Numbered from the stretch's first letter, positions 19,101 through 27,654 are shown. The stretch is DNA of 64,000 bases from Paraburkholderia sp. ZP32-5 (GCF_021390495.1 NZ_JAJEJP010000002.1:992001-1056000), one strand, 5' to 3'. Program-made: numbers and translations. Notes: a model not told the origin generated them from the sequence alone.

Positions 19101-20209
19101 CGGGTCAGTTGACGAACGTGCAGCAGGCGCTGGAAGCGGTGGTGCCGGTCGACAACGGCAAGCTGTCGATTCGCGTGAGCCCGGTCGAACTCGAAGGCGG
19201 CACGCTCGGCACCGACGTCTATAGCGCCAGTCAGTTCGGCGGCGGCCCGGCGGCCACCCGCGCGCAGCAGGCCGGCAAGGTCGCCGCGCCGGGCAAGCAG
19301 AGCGCCTACGGGGTCGGTCTGGGCCTCGGCTACGAGACCGGCAACTGGATGGCCGATATCGGCACCACGCCGTTGGGCTTCAAGTACAGCAATGTGGTCG
19401 GCGGCGTGACGTTCAGGAATTCGATCGATGCCGGCCAAGGCAGCTGGTTCAACGCGGGCGTGTCGCGTCGCGCGGTGACCGACAGCATCACGTCGTTCGC
19501 CGGCTCGACCGATTCGCGCTCCGGCCTCACCTGGGGTGGCGTGACGTCCACTGGCGTGCATGGCGCGATCGGCCTCGACAATCAGGATTTCGGCGTCTAC
19601 GGCTACGGTTCCTTCAAATACCTGGACGGTCATAACGTGCAGTCCAACGTGGGCGCCGAGGTGGGTGGCGGCACGTACTGGTATCTGCTGCGGACGCAGA
19701 ACAGCATGCTCAGTGCGGGCTTCAACCTGAACGGCATGATCTACGACCACAACGAAAACAACTTCACGTACGGCAATGGCGGCTATTTCAGCCCGCAGCG
19801 GTTCTATGCGTTCAACCTGCCGCTCACATGGGCGCAGCGTTCCGAGCGTTGGACTTACAAGCTGCAGGGCGCGGTCGGTGTGCAGTACTACCACCAGGCC
19901 GGCACGCCGTATTTCCCGAACGACGGTGGCTTGCAGGCGGCGGCGGTGTCGGCGGCTTCGGCGATTGGCCTCGCCGACGGCGCGGTCCATCCCGACCAGT
20001 CGTCGACCGGCTTCGGCTACAACCTGCTTGCCACGGCCGAATACCGTTTCACCAATCACCTGATCGGCGGAGCGTCGGTGGGTGCCAACAACTCGTCGAG
20101 CTACCGGCAGTGGGCGGCGGGCCTGTATCTGCGCTATACACTCGCGCCGCAGACCAAGGCGCTGGATATGCCGGTCATTCCTTATCAATCGCATTACAGC
20201 GATCAGTAA
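16139..20209 (+). CDS. bcsC: cellulose export protein BcsC
   Basis: A 1356-residue protein that carries the glucan across the periplasm and outer membrane. A signal peptide (IVGLLAASAGHPVWA) is followed by many TPR repeats (about 30-840; for example AALARMYAADDKYDQALSLY), a Ser/Ala/Pro-rich linker at about 850-960, and a C-terminal 16-strand-type barrel from about 975 beginning KGGLFVSSNNA. The barrel includes GVGLGLGYETGNWMADIG and FNLPLTWAQRSERWTYKL. The length is typical of the family. AAGGGAAAG lies before the start, 15 bases after bcsB2. Confidence 0.93.
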   Translation: MLVRRSRKLAGIVGLLAASAGHPVWAQDATSNMLVEQGRYWQAHDKPDLAAQSWSKLLLSDPKQPEALYGMGTIAVGKQQFAAANGYLTRLRAAAPGSRFVLLLEQNLRLAAEPGKSEFAKARQMAQDAVNQKDQAGLAAAIAEYDKALGGKPPQGSVAREYYSYLGYTDNGLGQAIQGLQRLNTETPNDPNTMLSLAQHMVRDEKTRAAGIALLEKLAARPDVGGEATEVWRSVLTWVTPTPQDKAWFDDYLKLHPDDDEIRHQMVAPHAAAPTGPVVDARLTRGFAAFKAGDITTAEQSFTAVLHDKPDSTDALGGLGLVRMQQGDLAQAEKLLSRAVSRPGAGANWAKALNSARYWLLVNQAEGAQNVGDFTAARRDLDQALRLDPAEPGGRNASARLYAAQGDLKRAEKGYRDVLATSPNNREALTGLIDILAQTGRADEGQKLIDGMSAEQKTGIGGLDRLRASVAAGRADAAVQRGDLKAARQILEDAQRNAPNNPWIRLELARYELKQGHADQAKQLVDGLLVTNPDDPEALYASALLAMQMGDWTRAQNTMARIPSTSRTPNMVATAQQIDFQVVVAQASQTALEGNLEDARSMLARLEPAAGQDPAKVGALAQAYVDAGNTPRAMSLMHGLMPNGLKGSGPDVQLAYLGLLLKTGQNVQAGLAMRELQGETLSADQRQQLDELNYLYTVRLADQQRQQGDLAQAYDTLAPILAKRPNDSLAIAALARMYAADDKYDQALSLYQKALANDPDNPGLQLGVAMAAVQAGKNSVADAALKDAVAKAPNDPDVLAGAARIYVMQGKTREAQSLLEAAIAAKEKRLGVQAQDVHVAGNPFVHDDDARRRQARNARQPAANPFARQPADADSVLANQPAGFGAAGSSSASGSAAVSSTAGASASNMTSTAARERSSSSTPSIVPTVAGTPVGGALPQDTVAASEPQDGSPSLEDMRNELSDLRAQRSPEIKGGLFVSSNNAAPGAGQLTNVQQALEAVVPVDNGKLSIRVSPVELEGGTLGTDVYSASQFGGGPAATRAQQAGKVAAPGKQSAYGVGLGLGYETGNWMADIGTTPLGFKYSNVVGGVTFRNSIDAGQGSWFNAGVSRRAVTDSITSFAGSTDSRSGLTWGGVTSTGVHGAIGLDNQDFGVYGYGSFKYLDGHNVQSNVGAEVGGGTYWYLLRTQNSMLSAGFNLNGMIYDHNENNFTYGNGGYFSPQRFYAFNLPLTWAQRSERWTYKLQGAVGVQYYHQAGTPYFPNDGGLQAAAVSAASAIGLADGAVHPDQSSTGFGYNLLATAEYRFTNHLIGGASVGANNSSSYRQWAAGLYLRYTLAPQTKALDMPVIPYQSHYSDQ

Positions 20210-20262
20210 CGTGACACATTGATCGATCGAACATTGGATTATTTTTCAGGAGTCTTAGAGTC

Positions 20263-20913
20263 ATGCTTGCTTCCGTACTAGCTGGCCTCAGCATTTTGAT
20301 GATCGGCGATAGCCATCTGAGCGAACCGGGTTATCTGATCGATACGTTGCAGGATCAACTGATCGCCGCCGGTGCTCAGGTGCATACCTATAGCGTCTGC
20401 GGCAGCGTGCCGGGCGACTGGGTGAAGTCCGTGCCCGGCACGTGCGGCGGCGCCGAGCGTAACGGCAAGGCGCCCCTCGTGATCGACCACAACGCGAAGA
20501 CCCAACCGGTCGATCAACTGATCGCCGCGAACAAGGCCAAGCTCGTGATCATCGTGCAGGGCGACACGATCGGCGGATACGGCAAGGACGACTTCCCGAA
20601 GGCGTGGGCATGGCAACAGGTCACCGCGCTCACGCAAGATCTCGCCGCCAACAAGACGGCCTGCGTATGGATCGGGCCGGTGTGGGGCACGGAAGGCGGC
20701 AAGTATCAGAAGAGCTTTGGCCGCGTGAAGCAACTGTCGGCGTTCCTCTCCGCGAATGTCGCGCCGTGTCAGTACATCGATTCGCTGACGTTCTCCAAAC
20801 CGGGTGAATGGGCGACCGTCGATGGTCAGCATTTGACGACGACCGGCTACAAGCACTGGGGCGACGACATCATGAAGACCCTGGTCAAGCTGCCCATCAC
20901 TCCGCAGAAATGA
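20263..20913 (+). CDS. wssF: WssF-like SGNH-fold protein
   Basis: A 216-residue SGNH/GDSL-fold protein. Block I is LMIGDSHL (G15, D16, S17, H18) and block V is DGQH with D187 and H190, so a Ser-His-Asp triad is plausible. Its position between bcsC and the AlgF/AlgI/AlgJ-like genes matches wssF of the Pseudomonas fluorescens wss operon, which makes acetylated cellulose. No signal peptide is seen: the short hydrophobic N-terminus is the first strand of the SGNH fold, and no upstream in-frame start exists before a stop. It would then act in the cytoplasm, or need another export route. The exact reaction is not known to me. Confidence 0.65.
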   Translation: MLASVLAGLSILMIGDSHLSEPGYLIDTLQDQLIAAGAQVHTYSVCGSVPGDWVKSVPGTCGGAERNGKAPLVIDHNAKTQPVDQLIAANKAKLVIIVQGDTIGGYGKDDFPKAWAWQQVTALTQDLAANKTACVWIGPVWGTEGGKYQKSFGRVKQLSAFLSANVAPCQYIDSLTFSKPGEWATVDGQHLTTTGYKHWGDDIMKTLVKLPITPQK

Positions 20914-20965
20914 TGCGCGGGGCTTCGCGACGCTTCGCCTGCCCAGTTATCCGCTAGAGACAAGA

Positions 20966-21661
20966 ATGAAAAATTTTCTCTCACGCCTGTTGTGGTCCGG
21001 CTTCGCGCTGTGCGGCGCCGGTTTGTCGGTGCAGCCGGCGATGGCCGCTGACATTCCGCTCTATCCGACCGGTCCCGCCGCGGACTCGTCGTTCGTGCGT
21101 TTTGTCGATGGTGGCTCGCATGAACTCGACGTCAGCGCGGCGGGCTCGAAAGCGCGTCTGACGCTGGACGCCGCGAATCCCGCCAGCCACTTCTTCCCGA
21201 TCGCCGCCGGCAAACCGGTGGCCGGTTCGCTGAGCGCCGGCGGCGCGCACGCGGACGTATCGGCGACCGTGCAGCCCGGTGAGTTCGTCAGCATCGTCGC
21301 GCTCGATGGCGCGGATAAAGCGGGTGGTCTGCATACCGTGACGGTTCGCGAAAAGCCCGATGACTTCAATGCGCTCAAAGCGTCCGTCGCGTTCTACAAC
21401 CTCGACGCAGGCTGCGCGACGCCCACGCTGAAAGTGCCGGGCCGCGACATCGTGCTGCTCGACGGCGTAGCGGTCGGACAGGCGAAGCGTCGTCAGGTCA
21501 ACCCGGTCGCGCTGTCGGTGCAACTGGTGTGCGGTGGCCAGCCCGTGGGGCAGCCGCTGAGCCTCGGCACGCTCGCGGCGGGGCAGCGTTACACGGTGTT
21601 GCTGGTGCCGGGCGGCGCGCATTCGCGAATCTTCTTTGCGAACGACGCGGTGAGCCGCTGA
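20966..21661 (+). CDS. wssG: AlgF-like periplasmic acetylation protein (WssG-like)
   Basis: A 231-residue periplasmic protein with a signal peptide (SGFALCGAGLSVQPAMA) and a two-domain beta-rich body typical of AlgF: residues about 25-130 with PTGPAADSSFVRFVDG, and 140-231 with KASVAFYNLDAGCATPTLKV. Two Cys (in DAGCATP and QLVCGGQ) may bond. AlgF helps polysaccharide O-acetylation in the periplasm and is thought to pass the acetyl group between the membrane acyltransferase and the periplasmic transferase. It precedes the MBOAT gene by 25 bases. Confidence 0.78.
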   Translation: MKNFLSRLLWSGFALCGAGLSVQPAMAADIPLYPTGPAADSSFVRFVDGGSHELDVSAAGSKARLTLDAANPASHFFPIAAGKPVAGSLSAGGAHADVSATVQPGEFVSIVALDGADKAGGLHTVTVREKPDDFNALKASVAFYNLDAGCATPTLKVPGRDIVLLDGVAVGQAKRRQVNPVALSVQLVCGGQPVGQPLSLGTLAAGQRYTVLLVPGGAHSRIFFANDAVSR

Positions 21662-21686
21662 TCTCTCCTTCGACTGAGAACGTTGC

Positions 21687-23096
21687 ATGGTTTTCGCGTC
21701 CCTCGAATTCCTGACGCTATTTCTGCCGGCCTTTCTCGCGATCTACGTCGCGTTGCCGGCGCGTTGGCGCAATGGCGTGCTGCTGTTTTGCAGCTGGTTT
21801 TTCTATGGCTGGTGGAGCCCGGTTTTTCTGCTGCTGTTCATCGCGCTGACTTTCTGGGGCTGGTTCGGCGGCATGGTGATCGACCGGGCACCGAGTCAGC
21901 GCGCGCGCGGCGGCTGGCTCGCGGTCTTTATCGTCGTCAACGTGCTGACCCTGTGCTGGTACAAGTACGCGAACATCGTCGTCGATAGTCTCGATAGCGT
22001 GCTCGGCGCGGGCCATGCCGGGCCGATTCCGTGGCGGCACGTCGTGCTGCCGATCGGGCTGTCGTTCATCGTGCTGCAATCGATCTCGTATCTGATCGAC
22101 GTGCAGCGCGGCACGGTGGCCGCCGATCGCAGCATGATCCGTTACGGCGCGTATCAGGGCATGTTCGTGCATCTGATCGCCGGGCCGATCATTCGCTATG
22201 CGTGGGTGAGGCGCGAGCTGGTGTCGCGCGAGGTCGAATGGGACGGTTTTGCGGCCGGCGCGCGGCGGCTGATGGTCGGCATGAGCATGAAGGTGCTGGT
22301 GGCCGACACGCTATCGCCGATGGTCGACGCGATCTTCTCGCTGCATGCGCCGACGCTCGCCGACGCGTGGCTCGGCTGCGGCTTCTACACGCTGCAATTG
22401 TTCTTCGATTTCGCGGGCTACAGCGCGATGGCGATCGGCCTCGGGCAGATGCTGGGCTTCCGCTTTCCGGAGAACTTCAACCATCCGTATCTGGCCAGCA
22501 GCATTCAGGATTTCTGGCGCCGTTGGCATCTGTCGTTGTCGAGCTGGATTCGCGACTACCTGTATATCCCGCTAGGCGGCAATCGTCAGGGCGAGTGGCA
22601 AGCCTGCCGCAATCTGTTACTGACGATGGCGATTGCCGGCCTGTGGCACGGCGGCGATAGCTGGAACTTCCTGCTGTGGGGCATTCTGCATGGCCTCGCG
22701 CTGATGGTCGCGCGCCTTTGGCGCCGCTTCGGTCTGGTCGCTGTACCGAGCTGGCTGTCGCACGTGCTGACGCTGCTGTTCGTGATGCTCGCGTGGACGC
22801 TGTTTCGCGCCGCGGGTTTCGATGCCGCGCTCGCGATGTATCGCGGTCAGTTCGGTTTGAACGGCATCGGCCTGAGCGACGCGACGATCGTGCTGCTGCG
22901 GCCCGTGCATGCGCTGGCGGCTGCGCTCGGTATCGTCTGCGTGCTGCTGCCGCTGTGGCAACAGCGGTGGGACAGCGTGCCGGACACGACGCTGAAGCAG
23001 CTATGGCAGGCCGCGTGGCCGCTCGCGGGTTTTCTGTTGTCGTTCGGTCTGATCGTCGCGCGCGGCGCGGTGCCTTTCCTCTACTTCCAGTTCTGA
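21687..23096 (+). CDS. wssH: membrane-bound O-acyltransferase, AlgI-like (WssH-like)
   Basis: A 469-residue polytopic inner-membrane MBOAT protein, expected to move acetyl groups from acetyl-CoA across the membrane for glucan acetylation. It has the two family histidines: H281 in the motif FWRRWHLSLSSWIRDYLYIP and H321 in GLWHGGDSWNFLLWG. About a dozen hydrophobic helices are visible from the first residues (FLTLFLPAFLAIYVALPA). The length equals that of AlgI. It ends 4 bases before the next start, so the two are tightly coupled. Confidence 0.9.
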   Translation: MVFASLEFLTLFLPAFLAIYVALPARWRNGVLLFCSWFFYGWWSPVFLLLFIALTFWGWFGGMVIDRAPSQRARGGWLAVFIVVNVLTLCWYKYANIVVDSLDSVLGAGHAGPIPWRHVVLPIGLSFIVLQSISYLIDVQRGTVAADRSMIRYGAYQGMFVHLIAGPIIRYAWVRRELVSREVEWDGFAAGARRLMVGMSMKVLVADTLSPMVDAIFSLHAPTLADAWLGCGFYTLQLFFDFAGYSAMAIGLGQMLGFRFPENFNHPYLASSIQDFWRRWHLSLSSWIRDYLYIPLGGNRQGEWQACRNLLLTMAIAGLWHGGDSWNFLLWGILHGLALMVARLWRRFGLVAVPSWLSHVLTLLFVMLAWTLFRAAGFDAALAMYRGQFGLNGIGLSDATIVLLRPVHALAAALGIVCVLLPLWQQRWDSVPDTTLKQLWQAAWPLAGFLLSFGLIVARGAVPFLYFQF

Positions 23097-23100
23097 CGCC

Positions 23101-24276
23101 ATGGAAGATCCGAAGCCGCTACCTCAATTACCCGCGACGCGCGCCAGTAAGATTGCCGCCGTCATCCTGATGGTTTTCCTGTTCGGGGGCCTGGCTTCCA
23201 ATCTGTGGTTCGCGTCGACGTCCGCATCGGTGCTGCCCCATGCGGTGACGCGGGCAGGCATCGAGGACGGCACGGTCTCGAAAGAACTCGCCAATCGGAT
23301 GGCCGATGCGCCGGTCGCCGCCGACGCGGCGCGCATGCAGCGCGCGGTCGGCTGGCTGACGTTGCACGATCTGGGGCCGCGCGTGCGGCAGGGCTGCCCG
23401 GGGTGGCTGTTCCTGCGCGACGAACTCAGCGTGTACGCCGATAGCGACAGCCATCTCGCCACGCGCGCGGCGACGGTGGCCACCGTGCAGCGCGATCTGG
23501 CGAAGCACGGCATCGCGTTGCTGGTCGTCGTGGTGCCCGACAAGTCGCGTATCGAGCCGCAGCATCTGTGCAGTCTGTATCGGCCGGTGTCGTTGAACGC
23601 GCGTCTCGCGGACTGGACCTCGCGTCTTGCCGCCGACAGCGTGCCGGTGCTCGATCTGAGCACAGCGCTGCATGGCGCGCCGGGCGGCGCGTTTTTCCGC
23701 ACCGATACGCACTGGACCGAAGACGGCGCGGGCGCCGCGGCGCAGGCCGTCGCGCAGCGCATCCGCGCGATGGGCGTGCCGCTCGGTTCGAGCAAGCCCG
23801 ACTATCGCGTGACGGACCAGCCTCCGCATCGCCGCCCCGGCGATCTGGTGCGTCTGGCCGGCCTCGACGATTTGCCACCGTCGTGGCAGCCGAGGCCCGA
23901 GATGGCGACGGGCCGTGACTACGTTCATCAGGCGCAGACGGCCGCATCGGCCGACGATCTGTTCGGCGACGCGGATCTGCCGGACATCGCCGTGATCGGC
24001 ACGTCGTATTCGACGACCTCCGATTTCGTGCCGCAGCTCGCGCTGGCACTCGGCACCGGCGTGGGCAATTTCGCGCGCGAGGGCGGCAAGTTCGGCGGCT
24101 CGGCGCGCGCCTACTTCGCGAGTCCCGCTTATGCGCAGACGCCGCCCAAGCTGATCGTCTGGGAACTGGATGAGCGGGATCTGCAGTCGCCGCTCGAAGC
24201 TGAGGATACGGTCGTCGTGCCGAAATCGAACGCCACCGACTCACGGACTCCGCATGTCGAAGCCAGCACGCTCTAG
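23101..24276 (+). CDS. wssI: AlgJ/AlgX-like polysaccharide O-acetyltransferase (WssI-like)
   Basis: A 391-residue protein with an N-terminal membrane anchor (IAAVILMVFLFGGLASNLWF) and a periplasmic SGNH-like acetyltransferase domain. The catalytic marks are D202-T-H204-W in FRTDTHWTEDG and the nucleophile S302 in IGTSYSTT. This is the AlgJ/AlgX family arrangement, which puts acetyl groups on exported polysaccharides. The substrate here is inferred to be cellulose from the operon. The next gene starts inside its last 23 bases, showing translational coupling. Confidence 0.88.
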   Translation: MEDPKPLPQLPATRASKIAAVILMVFLFGGLASNLWFASTSASVLPHAVTRAGIEDGTVSKELANRMADAPVAADAARMQRAVGWLTLHDLGPRVRQGCPGWLFLRDELSVYADSDSHLATRAATVATVQRDLAKHGIALLVVVVPDKSRIEPQHLCSLYRPVSLNARLADWTSRLAADSVPVLDLSTALHGAPGGAFFRTDTHWTEDGAGAAAQAVAQRIRAMGVPLGSSKPDYRVTDQPPHRRPGDLVRLAGLDDLPPSWQPRPEMATGRDYVHQAQTAASADDLFGDADLPDIAVIGTSYSTTSDFVPQLALALGTGVGNFAREGGKFGGSARAYFASPAYAQTPPKLIVWELDERDLQSPLEAEDTVVVPKSNATDSRTPHVEASTL

Positions 24277-25921
24277 CGGCCAGCGCCTGCTGGCGACGCT
24301 GTTCGCGACGGGCGCGCTGCTGCCTGGCGCCGACCTGCTCATGGCAGCTCCGCTGCCGGTAAACATCACCGTGGATGCCGCGGCTAACCGGCATCCAATC
24401 AGCCCGCTGATCTACGGCTTGAACTTCGCGACGCCGCAAATCCTGCGTGATCTGCGCGCGCCGATCAACCGCTCGGGCGGCAACACCGCTTCGGCGTACA
24501 ACTGGCGCGTCGATGCGCACAACACCGGGCAGGACTGGTTTTTCGAAAGCGTGCCGACCGACCCGAAAGACGTCTATCAATACAACGAGCGGTTCGTCGC
24601 ACTGACCCGCGACGGACACGCGAGCCCGATGCTGACCATCCCGATGATCGGCAGGGTGGCGCGGCTCGATAAGAACGGCAAGCCGCTCGTCAGCTTCTCG
24701 ATCAACAAATACGGCAAGCAGCAGAGTGCCGATGCTCACGGTCTGTCTGATGCGGGCAACGGCATCGCACCCGACGGCACACCGATCAAAAACGATCCCG
24801 ACGATGCGTCGATACCGGACGATCCGCAGAGCCAGCAGGAGCGCGTTAAACAACTCGTGCGTGGCGCCGCGAGCGCCGGTGCGGACAGTGCGCGCTACTA
24901 CCTGATGGATAACGAGCCGAGCCTGTGGCAAGTCAACCATCGCGACATGCATCCGGTCGGCGCCCATGCGAGCGAGGTCGCGAACAAGGTGATCGCCTAT
25001 TCGCGTGCGGTGAAAGCAGCAGATCCGGCTGCGCGGATCGTCGCGCCGGAAGAGTGGGGCTGGGCCGGATATCGTTTCAGCGGCTTCGATCAGCAGTCTT
25101 TCGCGTCGCATGCGCAGGGCAATCCGTCGGACCGGGACAACGAAACGCGTGGTATGGATTACGTGCCCTGGTTGCTCGCGCAATGGAAGCAGGCCGGCCA
25201 TCCGGTCGATGTTTTCAGCCTGCATTTCTATCCGCAGGGCGGAGAATTCAGCGAAACGCAGAATGCGGGCGCCGCTGAATCGCCTGCAATCGAACTAACC
25301 CGTAATCGCTCCACGCGCGACCTGTGGGATACGAGCTACAAGGATCCGACCTGGATCAATAGCGTGGTCGCGCTGATCCCGTTGATGCGGCGCTGGGTCG
25401 ACAGCTATTACTACGCGGGCACGCCGATTGCGCTGACCGAATACAGTTGGGGCGGCGATAACACGATGAACGGCGCGACGACCCAGGCCGACGTGCTCGG
25501 CATCTTCGGCCGCGAAGGGCTGGACATTGCGACGCGCTGGGGCATCCTGAATCCGGATATGCCGGTGTACAAGGCGATCAAGCTGTATCGCAACTACGAT
25601 GGCCAGGGCTCGGGTTTCGGCACCACCAGCATCGCCGACACGCAGCCGGACCCGGATCGGGTGTCGTCGTTTGCCGCCGTACGGGACAACGACCGCGTGA
25701 TGACCATCGTGGTGATCAACAAGCAGCTCGATCAGGCGGCCGATGCGACGATTGCGATCAGCAACTTTGCCGCGACTCAAGGAAAAGCCGAGACCTGGCA
25801 GCTAGCGGACAACGCGCTATCGCATCTGCACGACACCGATTACGCGAGCGGCCATTTGCACGTTACTCTGCCGCCGAAAAGCGTGACGCTGCTGGTGTTG
25901 CGAGGTGCGGGGCGGCAGTAA
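24254..25921 (+). CDS. GH44-type endoglucanase/xyloglucanase, secreted
   Basis: A 555-residue glycoside hydrolase of family 44, which cuts beta-1,4-glucans with retention. A signal peptide (LLATLFATGALLPGADLLMA) is followed by the family opening VNITVDAAANRHPISPLIYGLNF and, in the TIM barrel, RSGGNTASAYNW, acid/base E221 in DNEPSLW, and nucleophile E396 in ALTEYSWG. A beta-sandwich tail forms the last 100 residues. There is no cellulose-binding module. ATG 24254 overlaps wssI, so it belongs to the operon and takes the place normally held by GH8 BcsZ/WssD. It probably trims or releases glucan during export; whether it accepts acetylated chains is unknown. Confidence 0.88.
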   Translation: MSKPARSSGQRLLATLFATGALLPGADLLMAAPLPVNITVDAAANRHPISPLIYGLNFATPQILRDLRAPINRSGGNTASAYNWRVDAHNTGQDWFFESVPTDPKDVYQYNERFVALTRDGHASPMLTIPMIGRVARLDKNGKPLVSFSINKYGKQQSADAHGLSDAGNGIAPDGTPIKNDPDDASIPDDPQSQQERVKQLVRGAASAGADSARYYLMDNEPSLWQVNHRDMHPVGAHASEVANKVIAYSRAVKAADPAARIVAPEEWGWAGYRFSGFDQQSFASHAQGNPSDRDNETRGMDYVPWLLAQWKQAGHPVDVFSLHFYPQGGEFSETQNAGAAESPAIELTRNRSTRDLWDTSYKDPTWINSVVALIPLMRRWVDSYYYAGTPIALTEYSWGGDNTMNGATTQADVLGIFGREGLDIATRWGILNPDMPVYKAIKLYRNYDGQGSGFGTTSIADTQPDPDRVSSFAAVRDNDRVMTIVVINKQLDQAADATIAISNFAATQGKAETWQLADNALSHLHDTDYASGHLHVTLPPKSVTLLVLRGAGRQ

Positions 25922-26028
25922 GCCGTTAAGCGCATGCGCGCGCGGATCCGGTGTTCCGCATGTGGCAGACTCATGTGAACGGCTGGACCGACGAAGGTAA
26001 CACCGCGCCTGCTTTTCTGCGAGCAATC

Positions 26029-26790
26029 ATGATCCATGTACCGCATCGCAAGAAGTCGTCCACTGCATCGCCAGTACGTATCGGATGTGCTGGATGGGGA
26101 CTGTCGGCCAGCGTGGCGGAACGGTTTCCCGCAGGAGGAAGTCATCTGGAGCGGTATGCGCAGGTCTTTTCCGCGGTTGAAATCAATTCATCGTTCTATC
26201 GTTCGCACCAGCCGAAAACTTACGCCCGATGGGCGGCAAGCGTGCCTGGCACATTCCGCTTCGCTGTCAAGATTCCGCGCAGGATTTCTCACGAATTGAA
26301 GCTGCGCGACGCGGAGTCCGACGTCAGCGAATTCGTGCAGCAGATCGCGCCGTTGGGCGAAAAGCTCGGATGTCTGTTGCTGCAGTTGCCGCCCAGCCTG
26401 GCGTTGGATGAGATCTCGGCACGAGATTTCTTCTCGCTGCTACGAGGCCTCACTCAAGCGCGCGTTGTCTGCGAACCGCGTCACGCAAGCTGGTTTACCG
26501 ACGAGGGCGCGCAAATGCTGAAAAGCGCGGGGGTTGCCTGCGTGCGCGCGCATCCATCGCCGGTCGCCGGCCTCGAACCGGTGGGTGACCCGCGCACGTT
26601 CTACATCCGTCTACATGGCTCGCCGGAGATTTACTACTCGGCATACGATGAACCGTTCATCGAAGCGGTGGCCGAGCGCATCATTGAGGCCCGACACTCA
26701 AGCTCCGAAATCTGGTGCATTTTCGACAATACCGCGCGCGGTGAGGCGATTCCCAATGCGCTAATGCTGATGGAGAAACTGGCGAGGTGA
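26029..26790 (+). CDS. DUF72 (YecE-like) family protein
   Basis: A 253-residue cytoplasmic protein of the DUF72 TIM-barrel family. Recognisable parts are RIGCAGWGLS at the start, FSAVEINSSFYR, FRFAVKIPRRISHELKL, LGCLLLQLPPSL, CEPRHASWFTDE and a late YIRLHGSPEIYYSAY. The role of the family is not established. ATG 26029 is chosen since the conserved region starts about 15 residues after it; a GTG at 25951 would add 26 unconserved residues. It is 107 bases behind the cellulose operon and may be separately transcribed. Confidence 0.85.
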   Translation: MIHVPHRKKSSTASPVRIGCAGWGLSASVAERFPAGGSHLERYAQVFSAVEINSSFYRSHQPKTYARWAASVPGTFRFAVKIPRRISHELKLRDAESDVSEFVQQIAPLGEKLGCLLLQLPPSLALDEISARDFFSLLRGLTQARVVCEPRHASWFTDEGAQMLKSAGVACVRAHPSPVAGLEPVGDPRTFYIRLHGSPEIYYSAYDEPFIEAVAERIIEARHSSSEIWCIFDNTARGEAIPNALMLMEKLAR

Positions 26791-26997
26791 GCATGTCTGG
26801 CTATGCTCGTGTGCCTGTCGATCGGCCTTGCAGTGTCGTGAAACACGCTGCCGCATCTGCTCGAATCCTGGCAAGCTGAAACTCACAATTGACGGATTCA
26901 CGCATCAGCGCACATCAGGCATATTTATCGCCTGACGGCGGCCACACTGGTGGCGGCAACCGTACCGCCCATTCGCACTCGTTGATCAGGGAACTCG

Positions 26998-27654
26998 ATG
27001 TCACCAGACGAATTCGCCAGTCGCTACCCAAGGCTCTATCACATCACCGGTCCCGAAGCGGTTGCTGGTATCCGCAGACACGGCTTGCTGGCGACCACCG
27101 AGTTGCTGACGTTGTTCGAAGCCAGTAGCGCGACGCGCCAGCAAATCGTCGGCAGGATCAGGCCGGCATCGGTGCGCATCAGTCATCCCGTGCTGGGCAG
27201 CGCGACGATTACCGACAACATACCGATGAACGAACGCGCGCTGTCCGCGTGTCTCGATGACGGTTTGTCGACCGCGGACTGGCTCGCGATACTGAACCGG
27301 CGAGTCTTCTTCTGGCCCGACGAGAAAAGCGTCGCGATACATGTTGGCGCAAGCGCCAGAAGAGGAATCGACAGGATCGTGATGGTCTTCGACACGACGA
27401 GCATTGCGCAAGCGCATCATCAGCAAATCGAGGTATCACCGATCAACAGCGGATCGACGATCCGAAAGCCAGCCAGAAGAGGGCTCGGCACGTTCTCGGC
27501 GATTCACCGATACGAGTACGGCGAGTGGCAACGTCTCAGAGGCATGCGCGACACGATCAAGGAGATCACCGTCATCGGCGGGGTGCGCGATGTCGAGCGT
27601 CATCTGCTCGAGTGCCGCGACGCCGCGGGCTTCACGCAGCAGCGGTGTTCGTGA
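26998..27654 (+). CDS. DUF7002-like protein
   Basis: A 218-residue cytoplasmic protein that I recognise as DUF7002-like: MSPDEFASRYPRLYHIT, then GIRRHGLLATTELL, HPVLGSATITDN, WLAILNRRVFFWPDEKSV and VFDTTS. The opening 'YHIT...GIRRHGLL' resembles the start of ADP-ribosyltransferase-fold proteins such as DarT, but the catalytic residues of that fold are not evident, so this is only a resemblance. AGGGA precedes the ATG. The function is unknown and no partner gene (antitoxin or macrodomain) lies beside it. Confidence 0.6.
   Translation: MSPDEFASRYPRLYHITGPEAVAGIRRHGLLATTELLTLFEASSATRQQIVGRIRPASVRISHPVLGSATITDNIPMNERALSACLDDGLSTADWLAILNRRVFFWPDEKSVAIHVGASARRGIDRIVMVFDTTSIAQAHHQQIEVSPINSGSTIRKPARRGLGTFSAIHRYEYGEWQRLRGMRDTIKEITVIGGVRDVERHLLECRDAAGFTQQRCS

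Noticed and set aside
26889..27128. 79-codon frame overlapping the DUF7002-like gene start
   Set aside because: Out of frame with a recognised protein and without a ribosome site.
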